Shown here: positions 1-5,120 of the stretch, piece after piece
Layout: every line of letters begins with the position of its first letter
How positions within the stretch are numbered: the stretch's first letter is position 1
Source: Candidatus Krumholzibacteriia bacterium
GTDB lineage: Bacteria; Krumholzibacteriota; Krumholzibacteriia; Krumholzibacteriales; Krumholzibacteriaceae
Reading direction: 5' to 3'
NCBI GenBank assembly: GCA_028696635.1
Contig: JAQVGR010000165.1
Coordinates: 1 to 5,120 of the forward strand
Length of the DNA: 5,120 nucleotides
The notes under the pieces: model-generated
What the model saw: only the letters and a program-made list of their open reading frames with translations
Database searches by the model: none
What the model was told of the DNA's origin: nothing
Translations under genes and position numbers: made by a program

Positions 1-161
1 CCGAGAATCCGCTTGGTGCGGCGAGACCCCGGATCGTCCCCGTTCATACGTACAGCGCCGTTTTTTGCCGCGCCTTGAGGCGGGGCATGCCCGTGGAGTT
101 CGAATTTGACTTTCCAGACTCTACCCGAATGAGGTTTAATCCGCAACAGGGATGTGAAGCC
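1..161. other. Left-edge intergenic region with possible divergent gene start
   Basis: No gene can be firmly supported here. On the minus strand an ATG at 47 opens a frame that runs off the left edge, reading MNGDDPGSRRTKRIL; this resembles a regulator-type N-terminus (for example TetR-like proteins often begin with a basic stretch followed by IL), but 15 residues without a Shine-Dalgarno sequence are not enough to call it. On the plus strand, one frame stops at 76-78 and could be the tail of an upstream gene, again without support. A T6 run (61-66) is followed by a hairpin with arms at 67-74 and 79-86 (one mismatch, TTGA loop), which is the wrong order for a rightward terminator. GGGCATGCCC (83-92) is a perfect palindrome. 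TTGACT (106-111) resembles a -35 box but has no matching -10 at normal spacing. Confidence 0.4.
148..152 (+). promoter_or_regulatory. Ribosome binding site for the start at 162
   Basis: AGGGA lies 9 bases before the ATG at 162. It matters because it marks 162, not the GTG at 224, as the likely authentic start of the permease gene. No comparable purine-rich site lies at a suitable distance before 224. Confidence 0.55.
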
Positions 162-196
162 ATGGATGAGCGGATCTCCATCGCCGGTCTGCTGCC
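162..196 (+). other. Out-of-frame N-terminal segment of the EamA permease gene
   Basis: Starting at ATG 162, the first eleven codons read MDERISIAGLL. Re-reading from base 194 (one frame back) continues AGVISISFAAVFVRLAQGEA, which joins directly to the permease frame. The join gives a normal first transmembrane helix of EamA proteins, with the typical pattern of S-F-A-A-V-F-V-R-L-A. Left in its own frame, the 162 start goes into an arginine- and cysteine-rich shadow sequence after codon 13. The simplest reading is that one base is missing around 192-196 (for example CTG CTG GCC GGC expected, CTG CTGCC GGC seen). Whether this is a real mutation or a sequencing/assembly error cannot be told here. 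Confidence 0.7.
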
Positions 197-223
197 GGCG
201 TCATTTCGATATCGTTCGCGGCT

Positions 224-1054
224 GTGTTCGTGCGCCTCGCGCAGGGGGAAGCTGCGACAGTCGCCGCGCTGCGCCTGCTCTTCTCGACGGCGGTGCTTCT
301 TCCCTGGGTGCTCTCATCAAAAAGATCGCTCGACGGCCTGCGCGCCCTCGGACCGCGGCAGCTCGGTCTGCTCGCGCTTTCGGGGCTCTTTCTCGCCCTC
401 CATTTTCTCACGTGGATCGCCTCTCTTTCCCTGACGAACGTGACGAGCAGCATCGTATTCGTCACCACCAGCCCTCTGTTCGTGGCGCTGTATTCGGCGA
501 TCTTCGGCGGAGAGCGGATAGCTCCGCCGGTCTGGGCCGGCATCGCCGTCACATGCGCCGGCGGCATCATACTCGCCGGAGGAGGCATCGCATCGGGAGG
601 GGAGAGCTGGAAAGGCGATCTGCTGGCCGTCACGGGCGCCGCAGCGGTTGCCGGGTATTTCATCCTCGGCAGTAGACTGCGACGCGAACTCCCCCTCATT
701 GTCTATATCTTCCCCGTCTATGCGACGGCGGCCGCCGCTCTGTGCGCAGTGGCTGCAGCCCTCGGGAATCCGCTGACAGGGCTTGATGGAAGGACGTATC
801 TCTATACCTTTCTCATGGCGGTCATCTGCCAGGTCAGCGGGCATTCGCTGCTGAACTGGGCCCTGAGCCGCATGCAGGCGACGCTCGTCGCGACGGCCAC
901 GCTCGGCGAACCGGTCGGCACCGCCCTGCTCGCCTGGCTGGTACTCCGGGAGGCACCGGGGCTTCTCGATGTCGCCGGAGGGGCCGTCATCCTGGGAGGG
1001 GTATTCATCGTGCTGAGGAACGGACCGCGCGTCCAACCCGCTCTCAGAGGGTGA
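224..1054 (+). CDS. EamA/DMT-family permease (5' end frameshifted)
   Basis: This is an inner-membrane permease of the drug/metabolite transporter superfamily, with two EamA repeats of about five helices each: residues 1-121 and 131-266 counted from GTG 224. Recognisable signatures are the HFLTWIASLSL helix followed by TSSIVFVTTSPLFVAL and a GGER turn in repeat one, and the GHSLLNWAL helix followed by TLGEPVGTALLAWLVL in repeat two. These are the usual conserved positions of the family. The 276-residue frame lacks most of helix 1. With the start at 162 and a one-base correction near 194 the protein becomes 297 residues, the normal family length, so 224 is probably only where the surviving frame begins. 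Members export or import amino acids, nucleosides, drugs and other small metabolites; the substrate here cannot be predicted. The stop overlaps the end of the convergent TPR gene by 11 bp. The family call is secure; whether the gene is functional is not. Confidence 0.88.
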   Translation: MFVRLAQGEAATVAALRLLFSTAVLLPWVLSSKRSLDGLRALGPRQLGLLALSGLFLALHFLTWIASLSLTNVTSSIVFVTTSPLFVALYSAIFGGERIAPPVWAGIAVTCAGGIILAGGGIASGGESWKGDLLAVTGAAAVAGYFILGSRLRRELPLIVYIFPVYATAAAALCAVAAALGNPLTGLDGRTYLYTFLMAVICQVSGHSLLNWALSRMQATLVATATLGEPVGTALLAWLVLREAPGLLDVAGGAVILGGVFIVLRNGPRVQPALRG

Positions 1055-2174
1055 TAAGTATCTCGCGTACCTCGTCGGCGAGAGCGGATTCGCCCTTCCA
1101 CGTCTCTACAAAGTCCTCGAAGACTCGTTTCGCCTCCGCGATCCTGCCGAGACGCATCAACGTATGGCCGAGGTAGTACAGCGTACGTGGAGGCGCGTCC
1201 TGCCGTCTGGAGAGTGGCTCGAGAACCGCGGCCGCCTGCTGGAAATCTCTCAGACGCATATGCACTATCGCGATGCCGAGCTCTATGTCGCCGTCGCCGG
1301 GAGCGAGGGTTCTGGCCTGTTTCCACGCATCAAGAGAACCCTGAATGTCGTCGAGCTCGAACCGCGTCCGAGCAAGGCCTTCCCAGGCGTCGGCGTTCGA
1401 CTTGTCGCGAAACAGCGAGAGCCGGTAGTATTCCTCGGCTTCTTTGTACATCCGCAGTTCGTTCGCCGCGAGCCCGAGATTGTAGTAGAGCACGGAGCTT
1501 TCCTGTCCCGCTTCCCTGGCCCGCAGGAGGGCCGAGAGCGCGTCGGTGAACATGCGCCGGGCATTCATGGCCTCCCCGAGCAGCAGCAGATACTCCGGAT
1601 CACCGGACAGATAGCTTTGCGCCGAGATCAGCTGCGCGTAGGCGGCCTGGTGGTTGTCCTGCCGGTAGTATGCCTCGGACAGGATCAGATTCGTGCGCGG
1701 ATCCCGCGGCGAGAACCGCAACGCCTCGGTCGCGTACTTCTCCGCAGTGGCGAATTGCCCCTGGGAGAGCGCTATCGAGGCGAGCCCTGCGTTCGGCCCG
1801 GCGAAATTAGGCTTGAGGTCGACCGCGAAACGGTACGCCTTCTTCGCCTCGGTCAGATTTCCCTGCAGTTCGAGCGTCCTCCCGAGGGCGTATTGCAACT
1901 CGTAATCATCCGCCCTGACGGCGGCGGCCTTCTCGAATTGGAACTGCGCCTCGGCGTACTGCTTCCTCTCGAGGAGCGCCATGCCGAGGTTGTAGCGGGT
2001 GTCGGGATCGTCGGGGCGCGTCTCGAGAGACCGGTGCCACATCGCTATAGCCTCGTCGAGATCGTCCCGCTGGGCCGCTTCTACGCCGAGGTTGTAGTAT
2101 TTGATGGAGGAATCACCGCACGAGGCGATGCAGAGAGCGATCAGAAGCATAAGCTGAGCGGCTCGTTGCGGCAT
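1044..2174 (-). CDS. TPR-repeat lipoprotein with ten tandem TPRs
   Basis: The 376-residue product starts with a lipoprotein signal peptide: a hydrophobic stretch at residues 8-18 and lipobox IASC with Cys19 as the predicted lipidated residue. Residue +2 is Gly and +3 Asp, so an Asp-at-+2 inner-membrane retention signal is absent and outer-membrane sorting is possible. From residue 23 to the end it is a single TPR array. The small residue at TPR position 8 recurs at exactly 34-residue steps (G30, G64, G98, A132, S166, G200, G234, A268, A302, G336), giving ten repeats with no insertions and almost no C-terminal tail. Such proteins are scaffolds for protein complexes; no catalytic motif is present. 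The start is backed by GAAAGGA at 2183-2189, ending 8 bases before the ATG. It converges on the permease and is divergent from the peptidase-barrel gene, with which it shares a 256-bp promoter region. A role in the envelope is inferred; the partner is unknown. Confidence 0.9.
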   Translation of the reverse strand: MPQRAAQLMLLIALCIASCGDSSIKYYNLGVEAAQRDDLDEAIAMWHRSLETRPDDPDTRYNLGMALLERKQYAEAQFQFEKAAAVRADDYELQYALGRTLELQGNLTEAKKAYRFAVDLKPNFAGPNAGLASIALSQGQFATAEKYATEALRFSPRDPRTNLILSEAYYRQDNHQAAYAQLISAQSYLSGDPEYLLLLGEAMNARRMFTDALSALLRAREAGQESSVLYYNLGLAANELRMYKEAEEYYRLSLFRDKSNADAWEGLARTRFELDDIQGSLDAWKQARTLAPGDGDIELGIAIVHMRLRDFQQAAAVLEPLSRRQDAPPRTLYYLGHTLMRLGRIAEAKRVFEDFVETWKGESALADEVREILITL

Positions 2175-2225
2175 GACGAGGGTCCTTTCATATACGGGGC
2201 GTCAGTGTGCCTCGCGTCTATTCAG

Positions 2226-2231
2226 AATATA
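2226..2231 (-). promoter_or_regulatory. Possible -10 box for the TPR lipoprotein gene
   Basis: On the minus strand this reads TATATT, five of six matches to the sigma-70 -10 consensus, and would start transcription about 45 bases before the TPR gene start. No good -35 lies 16-18 bases upstream, so this is only a candidate. Confidence 0.25.
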
Positions 2232-2348
2232 GCGCTGCCGCGTCCCGAGGTATATGATAAAGACGCCGGTCAGGCATCTTTCCGGTGGATGGTCCGGCTG
2301 TCGCGGACTCCGGAACGGTCCTGCGGGGACGCAAAAAAGGTCAACGAG

Positions 2349-2376
2349 AAGCCCCTTGGCCGTTTGGCGGGGGCTT
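2349..2376. repeat. 7-bp inverted repeat overlapping the promoter
   Basis: AAGCCCC (2349-2355) and GGGGCTT (2370-2376) form a perfect 7-bp inverted repeat with a 14-base loop. The -35 box of the rightward promoter sits in the loop and the right arm falls in the promoter spacer. It could be an operator. As a leftward terminator it would be weak, because the T-rich stretch (A6 at 2333-2338 on the plus strand) is about ten bases away and no leftward gene ends here. Confidence 0.35.
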
Positions 2377-2392
2377 GTCCGTGTGGTATAGT
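2364..2392 (+). promoter_or_regulatory. Sigma-70-type promoter of the peptidase-barrel gene
   Basis: TTGGCG (2364-2369, four of six matches to the -35 consensus) is followed after exactly 17 bases by TATAGT (2387-2392, five of six matches). The bases TGG directly before the -10 make an extended -10 element. The predicted transcription start is near 2399, giving a leader of about 32 bases that contains the GGAGGA ribosome binding site. Position, spacing and the good ribosome site agree with each other. Confidence 0.6.
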
Positions 2393-2420
2393 GTACAAAT
2401 GTCCCTGTACGGCACACGGG

Positions 2421-2426
2421 GGAGGA
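2421..2426 (+). promoter_or_regulatory. Ribosome binding site for the start at 2431
   Basis: GGAGGA ends 4 bases before ATG 2431 (5 bases if counted from GGAGG). It favours 2431 over the in-frame ATG at 2449, whose nearest purine-rich site (GGAG at 2433-2436) is 12 bases away. Either start leaves a usable signal peptide. Confidence 0.65.
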
Positions 2427-2430
2427 TCTG

Positions 2431-3732
2431 ATGGAGAATCGAAGCCACATGAGATCCGAAGCGGCGTTTCTCTGCGCCGCACTTGCCGCCCTCTGCATAG
2501 CCGGGCGAGCGGCGGCTTGGAACCATTCCGAAATTGAATGGCGATCGATCGAGACGGAGCACTTCGTCGTCCACTATCACGTGGAGGTCGAGAGCAGCGC
2601 GGCCGAGGTCGCGCGGATTGCGGAGGAGATCTACGGACCGATCACATCGCTGTACGGGTACGAGCCCGAGCGGGTGCATATCAACGTCACCGACAGGGCG
2701 GGGCTGCCGGAGGGGGCTTCGTACTACTATCTAAACCGGATCGATATCGACACGGACGACGTCGATTTCCATCTCCGGGGGACGGCCGACTGGGTCAGGA
2801 ACGTCATCACCCATGAGTTTTCCCACATGGTATCGCTGCAGGCGTCGATGAAGATGCCGCGATGGCTTCCGGCGATCTTCCTCCAGGGTTTCGGCTTTGA
2901 GAAAGAGAAACGCCCCGATGTCATCACGGGGTATCCGAATTTCGTTGGATCGCTGCCCGTAGCCGGAGAGGTCGTGCCGAACTGGCTCGCGGAAGGGGTC
3001 GCACAGTACCAGGCAGAGGGGTCGCGCAATGATATCTGGGATTCCCACCGAGACATGCTGCTGCGCTCGGCAGCGCTCGGCGGCACGTTGCTCGATCTCG
3101 GCAGGATGGGCGTCTTCGGCAAGAACTCCCTCGAGGCGGAGATGCTCTACAACCAGGGATACTCGCTGGTGCGGTACATCGCCTCCAAGTATGGAGACGA
3201 AGCGGTCGCCGAGCTGTTCCTCGCTCATGCCGCCTGGCACCGGATCGGATTCGAGGGCGCCTGTCGCAGCGTCCTCGGCCTTTCGGGAGAGGACCTGTAT
3301 GAGGCATGGAGAGAGGAGATCACCGGCCGATACCGGGAGATCGAGTCGAGCATCCTCCCTCAGGCGAGGATCGGCAGGCGTGAGGCGGGAGAGGGTTTTC
3401 TGAACATGCATCCGCTGGCCGACGCCGCGGGGGGGATCTACTACGTGTCGAATCGCGGACGCGATTACCGCGAGGCGGATCTCGTCCGCCGCGATCCCGA
3501 CGGAACCGTCCGTCCGGTCGCGACCGACGTCGCCTCGGGAGCGGACATATCGGCGGATGGAAGAACGATGTGCTTCGCGCGTCGAACCGACGACAATCCG
3601 AACAGATACGAGTTCGACGATATCTTTCTCAAGGACCTGCCGGGCGGGAGGGAGCGGCGACTCACCAGAGGGCTGCGGGCGACGGATCCTTCCTTCTCCC
3701 CGGAGGGGGACCGCATCGTTGCCGTCGCCTAG
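2431..3732 (+). CDS. Secreted peptidase MA-like zinc metallopeptidase with propeller N-half, ended by in-frame TAG
   Basis: These 433 codons form the first half of a larger frame. Residues 1-29 are a signal peptide (R4 and R8, hydrophobic core 11-24, cleavage likely after AAA at 27-29). Residues about 34-305 are a gluzincin metallopeptidase of the peptidase MA-like type: HEFSH at 128-132 supplies two zinc-binding histidines and the catalytic Glu129, and NWLAEGVAQY places Glu188 as the third zinc ligand. The stretch between them (GYPNF before the WLAEG helix) fits this family. From about residue 326, TolB/PD40-type propeller blades begin, with repeats of the kind SADGRTMCFARR and SPEGDRIVAVA. 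The TAG at 3730 cuts the third blade between its inner strands, which is not a domain boundary, and the frame continues unchanged beyond it. As it stands the product would be a truncated periplasmic protein with half a propeller. The peptidase call is firm; its substrate is unknown. Confidence 0.88.
   Translation: MENRSHMRSEAAFLCAALAALCIAGRAAAWNHSEIEWRSIETEHFVVHYHVEVESSAAEVARIAEEIYGPITSLYGYEPERVHINVTDRAGLPEGASYYYLNRIDIDTDDVDFHLRGTADWVRNVITHEFSHMVSLQASMKMPRWLPAIFLQGFGFEKEKRPDVITGYPNFVGSLPVAGEVVPNWLAEGVAQYQAEGSRNDIWDSHRDMLLRSAALGGTLLDLGRMGVFGKNSLEAEMLYNQGYSLVRYIASKYGDEAVAELFLAHAAWHRIGFEGACRSVLGLSGEDLYEAWREEITGRYREIESSILPQARIGRREAGEGFLNMHPLADAAGGIYYVSNRGRDYREADLVRRDPDGTVRPVATDVASGADISADGRTMCFARRTDDNPNRYEFDDIFLKDLPGGRERRLTRGLRATDPSFSPEGDRIVAVA
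3730..3732 (+). other. In-frame amber codon interrupting the peptidase-propeller-barrel gene
   Basis: TAG is codon 434 of the frame beginning at 2431. The context is GTC GCC TAG GCC GAT. The 462 complete codons after it contain no further stop, and the residues on both sides (DRIVAVA, then ADRGDRLVTIDARDG) make one normal propeller blade when read through. It is therefore most likely a point substitution or base-call error from a sense codon such as CAG, GAG, TCG, TGG or TAC. Translational recoding is a less likely alternative. Confidence 0.85.
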
Positions 3733-5120
3733 GCCGATCGCGGCGACCGCCTCGTCACGATCGATGCGAGAGACGGATCGGTGAACGACCTGATCCCGGA
3801 AAAGCCGGGGCGCCGATTCTTCGGACCGTCCTGGGGCGAAGGGGGGATACTCGTCTGCGTTTTCGACGGGACGAGCAGGGACATCATCCTCGCGGACCCC
3901 GGAACCGGAGCGTTCCGGACGGTCGCGGGGACCACGGCGGACGAGCGGGATCCGATGTGGTGCCGTCCAGGCGAGGGGTTCCTCTACGCGAGCGACCGGA
4001 CGGGGATCTTCAACGTCTACCACGCACGTCCCGGAGAAGACGGCGGGCTGATGGCAACGCGCGTCATAGGCGGCGCCTTCCAGCCGTTCGAGTTCGGGGA
4101 GGATCTCCTCTTCGCATCGTACGGAGCCGAAGGGTACGAGATACGCAGGATAGAACGGTGGCGGGCGGGAGCAGGGGAGATAGACCCGGAGAGCGATGAT
4201 GAGGATCTGATGGAACTCCGGATGCGGTATATCGGCTGTCCGTCATCCGGCTCTGAAGCCCTGGTGAATCGGGAATCCGAACGATTCAAGGTCTCGTACA
4301 CCCCGCCGTTCGTCTTTCCGCGCCTGCTGGTCTACGACGGCTCATTCCGGTTCGGTCTCGCAACGGATTCGAGGGACTATCTCGACCGGCAATCGGTCTA
4401 TGCAGCGGGATCCGCCGGTTTCGACGGGGAATTCGACGCGCAGCTCGGCTTGGAGGTGAGGCAGCTCAAGCCGACCTTCCGTTTTGATCTGCTGAGGATG
4501 CGCAAGTATCACGAGTATGACGATCCGCTGGCCGGAGAGGTCACTGTCCGGTACGACCTGTGGGACGCCTACTTCGGCTGCGTTTTCGAGCTCGATACGC
4601 CGACGCTCCTTCACCGGCGCGACATCACCCTCCAGTACAACCACGGGGAGTACGGGCTGAATATCAACGCCTGGCAGGTATATGACTACGAGATTGGATG
4701 GACCTACTACAAGGCCGACGAGTTCTCGCTGCTGTTCGACTACCGCACGGTGAGACGCGAGGTCACCGCCGACATCAATCCCCGCCGGGGGCGCGCGGTG
4801 CACGCGGAGGCGACGGCGTCGATCTCCAGTCTTCAGTCCGGCGATTTCGAGTACTCGTTCCAGCCGCTCTACGACAAGAACAACTTCTCCCGCTTCATCG
4901 TCGCATACGAGGAGTACTTGCCCCTGCCGTTCTGGAGTCACGCACTCACCCTCTACGGACGAATCGGTTGGATAGACAGGGAGAAGATAGACGATTTCTT
5001 CCATCTCTACCTCGGCAGCCGCGAGGGACTGCGCGGCTATTCGTACTACAGCATCGGCGGCACGAAGAATGCCATGGCGAGGATCACCTACCGCTTCCCG
5101 ATCCTCCCCTCCATCGAACG
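3733..5120 (+). CDS. Continuation: propeller C-half and Omp85-like beta-barrel, partial at right edge
   Basis: This stretch continues the upstream frame and runs off the window, so numbering from 2431 is used. Residues 435-576 complete about three and a half propeller blades (repeats such as WGEGGILVCVFDGTSRD and CRPGEGFLYASDRTGIFN). A short acidic linker follows (about 580-595, EIDPESDDEDL). From about 619 the sequence alternates polar and aromatic residues, beginning FKVSYTPPF, as in outer-membrane barrel strands. LRGY at 867-870, followed by a GG and a strand ending in ITYRFPI, matches the conserved (V/I/L)RG(F/Y) motif of the Omp85/BamA superfamily, normally about 100 residues from the C-terminus; the end of the protein thus lies outside the window. 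The fragment has no signal peptide and no clear ribosome site of its own (GTG 3781 is the first candidate start), so it would not reach the outer membrane unless joined to the upstream part. Confidence 0.8.

Larger units (their letters stand above)
2175..2430. other. Divergent intergenic promoter region
   Basis: This 256-bp region separates the leftward TPR lipoprotein gene from the rightward peptidase-barrel gene. It carries a good rightward promoter (2364-2392), a weak candidate for a leftward -10, and several small inverted repeats: GTCCG/CGGAC (2292-2296 and 2304-2308), GTCC/GGAC (2318-2321 and 2327-2330), and AAGCCCC/GGGGCTT (2349-2355 and 2370-2376). An A6 run lies at 2333-2338. No convincing small gene is visible; a leftward open frame through this region has no ribosome binding site and overlaps the start of the peptidase gene. 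Confidence 0.6.

Noticed and set aside
56..66. CGCCG followed by T6, resembling a rightward terminator
   Set aside because: The only complementary arm (CGGCG at 19-23) is over 30 bases away, so no stable hairpin directly precedes the T run; the better hairpin (67-86) lies after it.
95..112. GTTCGAAT, reminiscent of a tRNA T-loop
   Set aside because: The flanking 5-base arms (TGGAG and TTGAC) are not complementary, and no anticodon or acceptor arm can be folded around it.
136..1326. Several open frames of 170-240 codons overlapping the permease gene on both strands
   Set aside because: All lie in frames without hydrophobic helices or known motifs, while the permease frame shows two full EamA repeats.
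2202..2498. 98-codon leftward open frame across the intergenic region
   Set aside because: No ribosome site, no recognisable domain, and it overlaps the signal peptide region of the peptidase gene and its promoter.
1164..2537. 457-codon open frame on the plus strand, antisense to the TPR gene
   Set aside because: It mirrors a high-GC coding gene, is rich in R, G, E and V without domain pattern, and runs through the promoter region into the peptidase gene start. The TPR frame has ten clean repeats, a lipobox and a ribosome site.
2731..4023. 430-codon open frame on the minus strand under the peptidase-propeller gene
   Set aside because: Arginine- and acid-rich shadow sequence with no recognisable domain; the plus strand carries HEFSH, the WLAEG helix and propeller repeats in the same place.
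4342..5004. 220-codon open frame on the minus strand under the barrel region
   Set aside because: Antisense shadow of strongly biased codons; the plus frame shows barrel-type alternation and the LRGY motif nearby, with no start signal for the minus frame.

Overview
The window looks like chromosomal DNA from a GC-rich (roughly 60% or more) Gram-negative bacterium. An outer-membrane lineage is indicated by a lipobox-bearing TPR lipoprotein and by a secreted protein ending in an Omp85-type beta-barrel. The mix of a peptidase MA-like domain, a TolB-type propeller and a barrel recalls proteins I associate with Gemmatimonadota, Eisenbacteria/Krumholzibacteriota-like candidate phyla and some deltaproteobacterial relatives; the exact phylum cannot be fixed from this sequence. 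No mobile element, CRISPR array, tRNA or rRNA was found.

Layout, left to right. (1) Positions 1-161 are non-coding or hold only gene edges: a possible leftward gene start near 47, a 10-bp palindrome, and a ribosome binding site serving position 162. (2) 162-1054, plus strand: an EamA/DMT-family inner-membrane permease whose first 11 codons are out of frame with the rest (apparent 1-base loss near 194). (3) 1044-2174, minus strand: a lipoprotein of ten TPR repeats in unbroken 34-residue register, converging on the permease with an 11-bp overlap. (4) 2175-2430: a divergent promoter region with a good sigma-70-type promoter facing right. (5) 2431 to the right edge, plus strand: one long reading frame for signal peptide, zinc metallopeptidase (HEFSH plus distal Glu), six-blade propeller and Omp85-like barrel with an LRGY motif. 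It is broken once, by an in-frame TAG at 3730-3732, after which the same frame stays open for 462 codons to the window end.

The main point is that two of three genes carry a single small lesion in an otherwise well-conserved frame. The usual explanations are sequencing or assembly error, or recent inactivation; amber recoding is possible but less likely. If the long gene is intact in the cell, it would tether a periplasmic or surface zinc peptidase to an outer-membrane barrel, next to a divergently transcribed TPR lipoprotein that may be a cell-envelope partner. That partnership is inference from position only.
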